Below, in pieces: positions 44,901 to 51,401 of a stretch of 51,401 nt of DNA (position 1 is the first letter of the stretch; each line of letters opens with the position of its first letter). This DNA comes from an uncultured bacterium. Lineage in GTDB: Bacteria > Verrucomicrobiota > Lentisphaeria > Victivallales > UBA1829. The notes under the pieces were generated by a model. It saw only the letters and a program-made list of their open reading frames with translations. It ran no database searches and was not told the origin of the DNA. The stretch covers positions 1 to 51,401 of the forward strand of contig CASEYW010000085.1 of NCBI GenBank assembly GCA_949292215.1, read 5' to 3'. A program made the translations under genes and the position numbers.

Positions 44901-45096
44901 TTCCCGGATCACAGGCAAAAGGTCCCGTTGTGATCCATTCAAGAGCGGCTCCGGTCTGAATCCGTTTCTGTTCTTTCGGTATGCAGTTGGAAGTCCAGTT
45001 CGGTCGATGGTTGTCGGTCAGCAGAAAACTTTCGGCATGGAGGAACGCTCCTGTAATCAAGAGGACGGGAAGCAGAAATTGCTGATTTTGCATCAT
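41902..45096 (-). CDS. Large secreted clan GH-A-like glycosidase
   Basis: This 1064-residue protein has a signal peptide (MMQNQQFLLPVLLITGAFLH) and AAAGGA before the start. Residues about 25-205 resemble an F5/8-type (discoidin) carbohydrate-binding domain (WATFIIDLKEIYLIESATVW, ARYVQFRIRKRTG). About 215-310 is FN3-like. The TIM barrel (about 320-620) has LGCGNEPELSG with acid/base candidate E411 and KPKISTEFGYTDG with nucleophile candidate E523, the clan GH-A arrangement (as in GH5, GH39, GH79). About 640-800 is beta-sandwich. The C-terminal 240 residues resemble an aldose-epimerase-like sandwich (LEVTIDPARGGRILEILDKI, CSWYLHPEYTVGG). The exact family is unassigned. With GH130 downstream, cleavage of a mannoside-containing glycan is likely. 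Confidence 0.75.
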   Translation of the reverse strand: MMQNQQFLLPVLLITGAFLHAESFLLTDNHRPNWTSNCIPKEQKRIQTGAALEWITTGPFACDPGIVETGSQPSGTNRALLDARKGPEGDCQAFGKWGGSQSQWATFIIDLKEIYLIESATVWAQQKALIGTGSFEILLSNDKKQFVSSGTCKISDKHPKTENLGAEFRFQLEKPAAARYVQFRIRKRTGARQQIISEIAVYGKRISTEKARLLSPENQRPEIRFSLKGVQEAAVIIDWSEFAKSVSDVQSWKLYLSGKPADRVDAPGVKLLQKFPLRTTRKVFYPLEPGKTYYFGVSAVYREGENPKLVMRQYRPPKPFACETFGDMLAINYYYGGDGEAVRSPHRHQKAWDHAAIELLGTTPVRQVRWWRLHKHVADLLYDRGIGMISESVIPEIAAQIGVLTLGCGNEPELSGRTAEQATQRIRKAYQEGKAKNPNIVVAAPAVNIRGEALRYLDQMYQHGLKECIDVLDLHTYGGNPQNNPALPGYPQGAPEFLFEAMKDVNAVLRKYGDENKPKISTEFGYTDGQIANPIGFPISRIQIAQFLTRGLIIHNVLGFKRVFLYSFWDAGTNPNDTEDHFGMVDYYLQKKPSFYAFCTLGEQLGNARLDSRMKGTDEQLVYGYNYRDIKTGSFTAVIWDGRGDYSGLFRTKPGRVEVTQLCGEKSVIQTKPDGTFRILYGPSVVYLKSAAPVELLKSVRVGKKSEEKTGIRFIPEKKVIEILSGQKEANAVFSLQNLSGESYNVHCVLENGAGKKLQEKQLTVSAGKTEKLIFRISPDDRILNRFRVRLSYEGRYASYSAEESVYIRTHGKNNGTINVGKKRMEGYENEVVVISDDKLEVTIDPARGGRILEILDKICGGNQVNIDYDRLAGLDRVNFYYTLWDRVRAPGKYAIHQSSPCQAELLPDGVRMTAISPAGMKLVKELTSNGKGSLKLNVTMTNNGKEPVACSWYLHPEYTVGGTGDHGTDVLRLPIGGKSLSMNFWNGLGNKPTQPFSDGWWQVDDTAKKVRLEQKFDLKKFRTPRLWFGLGCYNLEMESTKDLVLKPGESWTGTLTWTLSHFK

Positions 45097-45112
45097 GGGA
45101 ATCCTTTTTCTG

Positions 45113-45877
45113 TTATTTCAGTCCGCCGCGGTATTTGTAGTAGACAGGGCGATCCTTGTTGTTGTCGGAGCAGAGAGCCCATCGGAAAACCGGATATTGA
45201 AGGGTGCTTGCATGTCCGTCCAGAAACAAGACATTTCCCGGGCCATTATGTGTCTCAATGACTTTCTGCACATTGCCGTTGTTGTAGTAGAACCAGCCAT
45301 TCGGATTGATTTCAGTGACGGCAATGACAGAACTCGGACTCGGAACTTCACTGATTTTCCGAGGTGTGGAATGGGGAACGGAACCGCTGCCGTCTATGAT
45401 TTTTGCCAGACCGAATTTTTCTCCGTTTTCATCGTTGCAGTTGTTTGAATTCAAGGCGTATCCCTTCTGATACCACCAGTCATGATTGGTGAAAAGAGTG
45501 TCGCTGAGTCCCGGACATTTGAAAACCGTATTGACTTTTTCATCTGTTTTTGCGTAAAGTTCTCCCAGAAGTCTTGCATAGTTTGCCTGCCAGGAACCGG
45601 TTCCGGCTCCGCCCAGTCCAGCCGTCTTTGAGGGGACAATCATATCGGAGTTGTCGTTGATGTAGAACGTGATCATCTGCGCCTGCTGTTTGAGGTTCCC
45701 GATACAATTCACCAGCAGTGCTTTCTGACGGGCTTTTGCCAGTGCCGGAAGAAGCATTCCTGCAAGAATGGCAATGATTGCAATCACAATAAGAAGTTCT
45801 ATCAATGTGAAGCCGGTCATCTGTTTTTGACACCGCACTCCTTTCGATTGCGGTCCTGGTTTGCTAGAGGGGTTCAT
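45113..45877 (-). CDS. Prepilin-type pseudopilin with H-X9-DG motif
   Basis: This 254-residue protein starts at an ATG that overlaps the LacI stop codon (ATGA) and has AAAGGAGA upstream. A 22-residue basic leader ends in TG before [20 protein letters not shown], so the Gly at -1 of the prepilin peptidase site is present, unlike in the pseudopilin at 7138. [12 protein letters not shown] near residue 215 is an exact H-X9-DG motif. The middle has Cys pairs ([14 protein letters not shown]) and aromatic sequence. It should be anchored in the inner membrane with its body in the periplasm. It is translationally coupled to the regulator and 16 nt ahead of a secreted glycosidase, so its production is tied to this glycan operon. 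Confidence 0.88.
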   Translation of the reverse strand: MNPSSKPGPQSKGVRCQKQMTGFTLIELLIVIAIIAILAGMLLPALAKARQKALLVNCIGNLKQQAQMITFYINDNSDMIVPSKTAGLGGAGTGSWQANYARLLGELYAKTDEKVNTVFKCPGLSDTLFTNHDWWYQKGYALNSNNCNDENGEKFGLAKIIDGSGSVPHSTPRKISEVPSPSSVIAVTEINPNGWFYYNNGNVQKVIETHNGPGNVLFLDGHASTLQYPVFRWALCSDNNKDRPVYYKYRGGLK

Positions 45878-46923
45878 GAATCTCTCCTTTCCGTTGTATC
45901 GTTGGTTGACTGTTTGACTTTAGCGGTTGAATTGCGGATGATGAGTTTCGTTTCCAGGTTTTCTCCCGGAAGTTCGGCGAGGGTGCCGGAAAGATAAAGA
46001 TACAGGTAATTTGCCGCTTTGTAGCCGATCTCATACAGCGGCTGGGCAACAGTTGTCAGCGGCGGGTTCAGATAAGCGGAACCGGGCAGGTCGTCGAATC
46101 CGATGATGGAGATGTCGTCCGGGATTTTCCGCCCGGTTTCCCAGCAGGCTTTGTACGCTCCCTGTGCCATGGCGTCGTTCGATACTGCAATCGCCGTGAC
46201 ATCCGGTGCCTGACGGAACAGCCGCATGGTCTGGAGATATCCCGCTTCCTGTCCATGCAAGGTTGGAATATGATTGATTACCAGTTTCTCATCCGTTTCG
46301 ATCCCGTGCCGCTTCAATGCATCGGTATAGGCTTTGAAACGATGCAGATGGTTTTCATCGCCGGCCATGTCCATGGCGAGAAATGCGATCCTTTGATGCC
46401 CGAGTCCGATCAGGTGTTCCATGGCGTCGGTTTCCCCACCGTAGGATTCGTTGTTGACAAAGCCGATTTTGTCCGACCGGTACGGATAGTTCAGCATCAT
46501 AACGGGAATCTGCGCTTTTTCCAGTTCCTCAATCTGGCAAATGTCCCCGGCGAAGAGGCAGACTCCATCGCAGCGCCGTTCCCGGATCTGTTTCAGAATG
46601 CTCCGTTTCCGGCAGCCGCTGTTCATGATGATCGAGAGATCCGCGCTTTCCGTTCCGATGAACGCCGACATCCCGGTAATCAGCTCCGAATGATATTCAT
46701 CCATCAGCGGCTTCTCCTGCGAAATGACCACTCCGATGTTGAAGACCCGTTTTGCGCCCTTGTTCGGTGAAAAGTTCAGTTCGTCGATAACCGCCTGGAT
46801 TTTCTTCCGCAGTTCTTCGCTGACATCCGTCCGGTTGTTGACCACGCGCGACACCGTCGCCACGGAGACTCCCGCACGTTCCGATACCAGCCGGATGTTG
46901 TTGGTTTTTGTCCGTCTCGGCAT
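45874..46923 (-). CDS. LacI-family transcriptional regulator
   Basis: This 349-residue protein has the LacI helix-turn-helix after a short basic start ([40 protein letters not shown] and the hinge [12 protein letters not shown]). The effector domain follows with [90 protein letters not shown] and [18 protein letters not shown]. It should repress the operon it heads until an inducing sugar binds. Its promoter carries a perfect 12-bp inverted repeat just upstream of the -35 box. The stop codon overlaps the pseudopilin start, so the two proteins are made from one coupled mRNA. Confidence 0.93.
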   Translation of the reverse strand: MPRRTKTNNIRLVSERAGVSVATVSRVVNNRTDVSEELRKKIQAVIDELNFSPNKGAKRVFNIGVVISQEKPLMDEYHSELITGMSAFIGTESADLSIIMNSGCRKRSILKQIRERRCDGVCLFAGDICQIEELEKAQIPVMMLNYPYRSDKIGFVNNESYGGETDAMEHLIGLGHQRIAFLAMDMAGDENHLHRFKAYTDALKRHGIETDEKLVINHIPTLHGQEAGYLQTMRLFRQAPDVTAIAVSNDAMAQGAYKACWETGRKIPDDISIIGFDDLPGSAYLNPPLTTVAQPLYEIGYKAANYLYLYLSGTLAELPGENLETKLIIRNSTAKVKQSTNDTTERRDS

Positions 46924-46956
46924 TTCCTTTGATCCTTCAATCGTTTTCTTTATTAA

Positions 46957-47033
46957 ATTATATCGGAAAAACGGGCAAAGTCAATAGGGAATATGAAAAT
47001 TTTCGTAAATTTTATTCTGTTTTTACGAAAATT
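46957..47033 (-). promoter_or_regulatory. lacI-type promoter with perfect 12-bp inverted-repeat operator candidate
   Basis: On the minus strand TTGACT (46984-46979) and TATAAT (46962-46957) are spaced 16 bp. Thirteen bp upstream of the -35 box AATTTTCGTAAA (46998-47009) and TTTACGAAAATT (47022-47033) form a perfect 12-bp inverted repeat with a 12-nt spacer. The left arm overlaps a GAAAATTTTC palindrome (46995-47004). The position mirrors the repeat ahead of the other lacI-type gene. Confidence 0.75.
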
Positions 47034-47060
47034 GAAAAAAGAAGGATGTCTATGAGTAGA

Positions 47061-47098
47061 AAAAAGGGGATTTCCACCCTTTTACGGAGGAAATCCCC
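47061..47098 (-). terminator. Terminator of leuS
   Basis: GGGGATTTCC (47066-47075) pairs with GGAAATCCCC (47089-47098). Read on the minus strand the stem is followed by five T residues (47065-47061), 25 nt after the leuS stop. Confidence 0.93.
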
Positions 47099-47122
47099 TG
47101 ATGCGTTTAATCGGCAGAGGAG

Positions 47123-49690
47123 TTACTTTGCCACGATATTGACGATGCGTTTAGGGACGCAGACGACTTTGATGATCTGTTTCCCTTCGAGAGCGGCTTT
47201 GATGGTCGGATCGGCGAATGCGAGTTCTTCCATTTTTTTCGCATCGGCGTCGGCGGGCATCATGACGCGGGCGCGGGGACGGCCTTGAATCTGGATCAGA
47301 ATTTCGACTTCGTTTTCGACGAGTTTCGCCGGATCGTATTCGGGCCACGGAGCAAGCGAGACCGGTGCTTTGTTTCCAAGAATTTCCCACATCTCCTCCG
47401 CGATGTGCGGGGCGTACGGCGAGAGCAGTTTGACGTATGCCTCCGCCGCTTCACGAGGCATTTTGTTCAGTTTGGAGAATTCGTTCAGGAAGATCATCAT
47501 CTGGCTGATGGCTGTGTTGAAGTTCAGCGTCTCGGTATCCTCTGTGACCTTCTTGATCGTGGCATGGAGGAGTTTTTCCTGAGCGGGAGTCATCTTTGCC
47601 TGATCGTCGATTTCAGTCTGCGCGATCATTTTCCAGGAGCGTTTGAGGAAGCGGAAGACTCCCTCCACGCCCTGTGTGCTCCACGGCTTGACTGCTTCCA
47701 GCGGGCCCATGAACATTTCATACAGACGCATGGAGTCTGCGCCGTAGTCGCGGACAACATCATCGGGATTGACGACGTTTTTCAGCGATTTCGACATCTT
47801 CGCCGGAAATTCGATCAGTTTTTCTCCTGTTTCCTTATGGACCGGCCCGTTTTCGCCTCTGACCACCTTGTCCATGGGGACCAGCGCGCCGCGGGAATCC
47901 TTGTAGGAGATCCCGAGGATCATTCCCTGATTGACAAGCTTGTGGAACGGTTCCGGTGTGGAAACTGCACCGATGTCGTACAGCACCTTGTGCCAGAAAC
48001 GGGCGTAGAGCAGATGGAGTACCGCATGTTCCGCGCCGCCGACGTAAAGATCGACCGGCATCCAGTATTTCTCCTTTTCCGGATCAATGAACTGTTTGTC
48101 GTTGTGCGGATCAATGTAGCGCAGATAATACCAGCAGGACCCCGCCCACTGCGGCATGGTGTTGGTTTCTCGCCGTCCCTTCATGCCGGTGACCGGATCG
48201 GTGTAGTCGAGCCATTCCTCCGCTTTGGCAAGCGGGGATTCTCCTGTTCCGGCGGGCTTGAAGTCCGCGAGGGGAGGCAGAGTCACGGGAAGGTCTTTCT
48301 CATCGACAAGACGGATGGAGCCGTCCTCCATGTGGATGACCGGGAAGGGCTCTCCCCAGTAGCGCTGACGGCTGAACAACCAGTCGCGGAGTTTGTAGTT
48401 GATCGTAAGTTTGCCGGCGTTGCGTTTCGAAAGCCAGTCGATGGTTGCAGCTTTTGCCTCCTTGACGTGCATGCCGTTGAGCACGAGTCCTTCGCTGTTC
48501 GCGGAATTGAAGCTGACTCCGTCGCCGGTCCAGCAGACCTTTCCGGCGAGGATGTCGTTCCGGTCCAGTTTAGCTGCGGCCGCGTCCTCGGCGGTCGGTT
48601 CGATGATGCACTTGATCGGAAGATTGAATTTGACTGCAAAATCGAAGTCTCGCGTGTCATGGGCCGGAACCGCCATGATCGCCCCCGTTCCATAGGAGGA
48701 GAGAACGTAGTCGGAAATCCAGACCGGAAGTTTCTCTCCGTTGACGGGATTGATCGCGTAGGCTCCCGTGAAAGCTCCGGTTTTATCCTTGTTGAGATCG
48801 GTTCGTTCCAGATCACTTTTTAGCGATGCTTTCCGCTGATATTCCTCGACGGCGGAACGCTGTTCCGGAGTTGTGATCACGTTGACAAGCTCATGTTCCG
48901 GAGAGAGCACCAGATAGGTCGCGCCGAACAGCGTGTCGGGACGCGTGGTGAAGACCGTGACGGTTTTCTCCGTTCCGTCGATTTTGAAAATGACCTCCGC
49001 TCCTTCGGATTTGCCGATCCAGTTGCGCTGCATCTCCTTGATGCCTTCAGGCCAGTCGAGCTGGTCGAGATCTGCGAGGAGACGTTCTGCATAGTCTGTG
49101 ATTTTCAGCATCCACTGGCGCATGGGCTTGCGGATGACCGGATGGTTTCCGCGTTCGCTTCTGCCGTCGATGACCTCCTCATTGGCAAGAACGGTTCCGA
49201 GTGCGGGGCACCAGTTCACAGGGACTTCATCCACATAGGCAAGGCCTTTTTTGTAGAGCTGGAGGAAAATCCATTGGGTCCAGCGGTAGTAGTTCGGGTC
49301 TGTGGTGTTGATTTCTCGGTCCCAGTCGTAGCTGAAGCCGAGGGATTTGATCTGGCGTTTGAACGTCTCTACATTCTTTTTCGTGGTGATGGAGGGATGT
49401 GTCCCGGTTTCAACGGCATACTGTTCCGCTGGCAGACCGAAAGCGTCCCATCCCATCGGATGGAGAACATTGAAGCCGCGCATGCGTTTGTAGCGGCAGA
49501 AAATATCGGTGGCGGTATAACCCTCGGGATGTCCGACGTGCAGTCCGGCTCCGCTGGGGTAGGGAAACATATCGAGCACATAAAGTTTCTTTTTGTCGCT
49601 GATGTCCTCCGCCTTGAAGGTTTTATTCTCCTCCCAGTATTTCTGCCATTTTTTTTCGATGGCGGAAAAATCGTATTCTCTGTTTTCCAT
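47123..49690 (-). CDS. leuS: Leucyl-tRNA synthetase
   Basis: The frame is open to 49711, but the ATG at 49690 has AAGGAT 9 nt upstream and matches the usual LeuS start ([20 protein letters not shown]), giving 855 residues, normal for bacteria. The class I signature is [16 protein letters not shown] (HIGH equivalent). The editing domain insert includes [20 protein letters not shown] and [34 protein letters not shown] is the KMSKS loop, followed by the anticodon-binding helical domain and the C-terminal extension ([20 protein letters not shown]). It charges tRNA-Leu and hydrolyses mischarged products. It is downstream of a small membrane protein and phenylacetate-CoA ligase on the same strand. 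Confidence 0.98.
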   Translation of the reverse strand: MENREYDFSAIEKKWQKYWEENKTFKAEDISDKKKLYVLDMFPYPSGAGLHVGHPEGYTATDIFCRYKRMRGFNVLHPMGWDAFGLPAEQYAVETGTHPSITTKKNVETFKRQIKSLGFSYDWDREINTTDPNYYRWTQWIFLQLYKKGLAYVDEVPVNWCPALGTVLANEEVIDGRSERGNHPVIRKPMRQWMLKITDYAERLLADLDQLDWPEGIKEMQRNWIGKSEGAEVIFKIDGTEKTVTVFTTRPDTLFGATYLVLSPEHELVNVITTPEQRSAVEEYQRKASLKSDLERTDLNKDKTGAFTGAYAINPVNGEKLPVWISDYVLSSYGTGAIMAVPAHDTRDFDFAVKFNLPIKCIIEPTAEDAAAAKLDRNDILAGKVCWTGDGVSFNSANSEGLVLNGMHVKEAKAATIDWLSKRNAGKLTINYKLRDWLFSRQRYWGEPFPVIHMEDGSIRLVDEKDLPVTLPPLADFKPAGTGESPLAKAEEWLDYTDPVTGMKGRRETNTMPQWAGSCWYYLRYIDPHNDKQFIDPEKEKYWMPVDLYVGGAEHAVLHLLYARFWHKVLYDIGAVSTPEPFHKLVNQGMILGISYKDSRGALVPMDKVVRGENGPVHKETGEKLIEFPAKMSKSLKNVVNPDDVVRDYGADSMRLYEMFMGPLEAVKPWSTQGVEGVFRFLKRSWKMIAQTEIDDQAKMTPAQEKLLHATIKKVTEDTETLNFNTAISQMMIFLNEFSKLNKMPREAAEAYVKLLSPYAPHIAEEMWEILGNKAPVSLAPWPEYDPAKLVENEVEILIQIQGRPRARVMMPADADAKKMEELAFADPTIKAALEGKQIIKVVCVPKRIVNIVAK

Positions 49691-49710
49691 AAGTCTGTAT
49701 CCTTGAAACA

Positions 49711-50001
49711 TTATTTTTGTTTGAGTTCGTTCAATCGGTTGGCAAGTTTGACAATGATGCTTTTATAGCCTGCGAGCGCATTGGCATAGGCAAGTTTTTC
49801 CGCAAGTGTGAGAAGCGCATAGAGAACGGCACAGACGCAGAGCGGAATCCAGCTCTGCGTGGCAATGCCGATTCCGAGAAACAGAAGACAGAACAGCAGT
49901 GAAACCGCAATGGCGGATTCCCGGTAGCGCCGGAGAATCCGGAAGTCGCCACTGCGTCCGAGAATTTTCTTTTCCTGTTCCGTGAATGGGATTCTGTCCA
50001 T
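49711..50001 (-). CDS. Small membrane protein of unknown function
   Basis: This 96-residue protein has a charged N-terminal 30 residues ([20 protein letters not shown]), two adjacent membrane segments (about 31-47 and 51-66) and a polar helical C-terminus. It lies 12 nt after the phenylacetate-CoA ligase stop and its stop codon touches the next in-frame ATG of the leuS frame, so it is packed in an operon. The ribosome site is weak. I do not recognise a family. Confidence 0.65.
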   Translation of the reverse strand: MDRIPFTEQEKKILGRSGDFRILRRYRESAIAVSLLFCLLFLGIGIATQSWIPLCVCAVLYALLTLAEKLAYANALAGYKSIIVKLANRLNELKQK

Positions 50002-50013
50002 AAAAATATCCGC

Positions 50014-51330
50014 TTATTTTGCGTAGTCCCTGTCACGGAGGTCGAAGACTCGTTTGGCTTTGCCCTCATCGGCGGGCAGCGAGTTCGGTGCGACCAGTTC
50101 GACCCGGGGATTGACTCCGAGTTCGGTTTTGAGCGCGTCAATGACCTTTTTCCGGATGGTGTCCATTCCTTCCAGTGAACCGGTGAAGTAGTTCGGGTTG
50201 ACTTCCACTTTGACGTGAATCCGGTCAAGAAGATTTTCCTTCGTGATTTCGATGATATAGTGCGCACCGATTTCCGGCACGGTCAGGACCGCTTTTTCGA
50301 TCTGCTGCGGGAAGATGTTGACACCGTTGATGATGAGCATGTCATCGGAACGTCCTTTCATGCGGGCGATTCGGCGGTGTGTTCTGCCGCAGGGGCAGGG
50401 CTCCGGAATGATACGCGTCAGGTCATGGGTGCGATAGCGGATCAGCGGCATGGCTTCGCGCTGGAGGGAGGTCAGGACAAGTTCCCCTTCCTCGCCTTCC
50501 GGGAGAACCTCTCCGGTGTCCGGATCAATGATTTCCATTAGATACTGGTCTTCCCAGAGGTGAAGGCCGTCGTTGCGTTCGCGGCACTCGAAGGCGAGTC
50601 CGGGACCGCACATTTCGGAGAGCCCGTAAGAGTTGTAAACCTCGACTCCGAACGATTCCTCAATCTGATGCCGGAACGCATTGGAATACGGTTCCGCGCC
50701 GGCGAAGAAAAGCCGCAGTTTCAGGTCTTTTTTCGGATCCAGCCCGCACTCCGGGAAGAAACTCAGCAGACGCATCGAATAGCTCGGAAGAATGTGACAG
50801 ACGGTTGTTCCGAATGTTTTCATAAACCAGATCTGGCGTTTGGAGTTGCCCGCCGCACTGGGAATCACAAGCGCACCGAGTTTTTCCATCCCGTAATGGA
50901 AACCGAGTCCGCCGGTGAAGAGTCCGTATCCCATGATGTTCTGGAAAACATCGGTCGGGCGCGCTCCCGCCATAAAGGCGGAACGGGCGGTCATATTCGA
51001 CCAGAGATCAAGGTCGTGCTGCGTATGGAACACAACGGTCGGCGTGCCGGTCGTTCCGGAGGAGGAATGCAGACGCACGATATCCTTCATCGGTGCGGCG
51101 AGAAAGCCGTACGGAAAGTGATCCCGGAGGGTCTGCTTTTCAACGAGAGGAAGTCGTTCAATGTCTTTCAGCGTCTTGATGGAGTCGATGACTTTTTCCG
51201 TCAGGATCGGCGCATAGAAAGGCGACTTCGCCGCCTGTTTGAGTGTTTTTTTCAGACATTCGAGCTGGAAGGCTTCCAAATCCTTCCGGTCCATGAGTTC
51301 GATGTCCTTCTGCCAGAATTCCGTTTCCAT
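50014..51330 (-). CDS. paaK: Phenylacetate-CoA ligase (PaaK-like)
   Basis: The ATG at 51330 has AAAGG 8 nt upstream, giving 438 residues; a GTG at 51339 is the alternative. Family sequence is clear: EKQTLRDHFPYGFLAAP, RLHSSSGTTGTPTVVFHT (ATP-binding loop), FQNIMGYGLFTGGLGFHYG, YNSYGLSEMCGPGLAFEC, PLIRYRTHDLTRII, GRSDDMLIINGVNIFPQQIE and VFDLRD with a C-terminal lysine-bearing region (DEGKAKRV). It activates an aryl acetate, usually phenylacetate or indoleacetate, with ATP and CoA. In gut anaerobes such genes often serve aromatic amino acid catabolism together with indolepyruvate oxidoreductase, which may lie beyond the window edge. The rest of the aerobic Paa pathway is absent here. Confidence 0.93.
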   Translation of the reverse strand: METEFWQKDIELMDRKDLEAFQLECLKKTLKQAAKSPFYAPILTEKVIDSIKTLKDIERLPLVEKQTLRDHFPYGFLAAPMKDIVRLHSSSGTTGTPTVVFHTQHDLDLWSNMTARSAFMAGARPTDVFQNIMGYGLFTGGLGFHYGMEKLGALVIPSAAGNSKRQIWFMKTFGTTVCHILPSYSMRLLSFFPECGLDPKKDLKLRLFFAGAEPYSNAFRHQIEESFGVEVYNSYGLSEMCGPGLAFECRERNDGLHLWEDQYLMEIIDPDTGEVLPEGEEGELVLTSLQREAMPLIRYRTHDLTRIIPEPCPCGRTHRRIARMKGRSDDMLIINGVNIFPQQIEKAVLTVPEIGAHYIIEITKENLLDRIHVKVEVNPNYFTGSLEGMDTIRKKVIDALKTELGVNPRVELVAPNSLPADEGKAKRVFDLRDRDYAK

Positions 51331-51401
51331 GATTTGCACCTTTACTATATGAATTTAAGTTTTTTTAACAGACCGGATTGTCAGGAAGAACCCGAGCGCC
51401 A

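Noticed and set aside
42856..45261. Open frame of about 801 codons on the plus strand
   Set aside because: It is antisense to the clan GH-A-like gene, has no recognisable domain and crosses into the pseudopilin gene.
1..51401. tRNA or rRNA genes
   Set aside because: I looked for T-arm motifs and the usual cloverleaf ends in the gaps between genes and found none.

Overview
The window looks like chromosome of a glycan-degrading bacterium of the Lentisphaerota (Victivallis-like) or a close relative in the Planctomycetota-Verrucomicrobiota group. This is an inference. It rests on two prepilin-like proteins carrying the H-X9-DG motif next to LacI-type regulators and secreted glycosidases, many large secreted proteins of unknown family, a sodium:solute symporter in place of SusC/SusD, and Gfo/Idh/MocA, GH130, GH36 and heparinase-type genes together. 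I saw no tRNA, rRNA, CRISPR array, transposase or phage gene.

Left part (+ strand). A cytidylate-kinase-like protein with a BON-like tail (257-1072) ends in a clear terminator. A putative xylose operon follows (1324-5941): an unfamiliar toroid-type glycosidase, a xylose-isomerase homologue with one changed metal ligand, and a xylulokinase. A seven-gene run (6079-17990) then begins with a LacI-type repressor and an H-X9-DG pseudopilin and continues with an SSS symporter, an alpha/beta-hydrolase-like secreted protein, a GH43-like protein, a secreted protein of unknown family and a heparinase II/III-type lyase. An orphan adenine methyltransferase closes this part.

Middle. A giant 1888-residue protein (19627-25293) has a C10 (streptopain-like) peptidase domain, two RTX-like motifs, nine tandem Ig-like modules and FN3-like modules, but no N-terminal signal peptide. 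Next come a PrsW-type membrane protease (- strand), an AadA-like aminoglycoside nucleotidyltransferase and a translationally coupled HEIGH-motif membrane protein. A hyaluronan/chitin-synthase-like glycosyltransferase has a perfect inverted repeat at its promoter. A Gfo/Idh/MocA oxidoreductase is divergent from an AraC regulator, which leads a GH63-like hydrolase and a hexapeptide acetyltransferase. A fucO-type lactaldehyde reductase has its own strong promoter and terminator.

Right part (- strand). A GH36 alpha-galactosidase lies 3 nt upstream of a CrcB fluoride channel, and a BASS-family transporter lies upstream of both. A second LacI + pseudopilin operon (46923 down to 40906) drives a 1064-residue clan GH-A-like glycosidase and a GH130 phosphorylase/hydrolase. 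The window ends with leuS, a small membrane protein and a phenylacetate-CoA ligase.

The recurring theme is a module made of LacI regulator, pseudopilin and secreted CAZymes, found twice on opposite strands with the same promoter layout. In one copy the regulator and pseudopilin genes overlap by ATGA. This is the best candidate here for a poorly described system: pseudopilins dedicated to individual glycan-utilisation loci.
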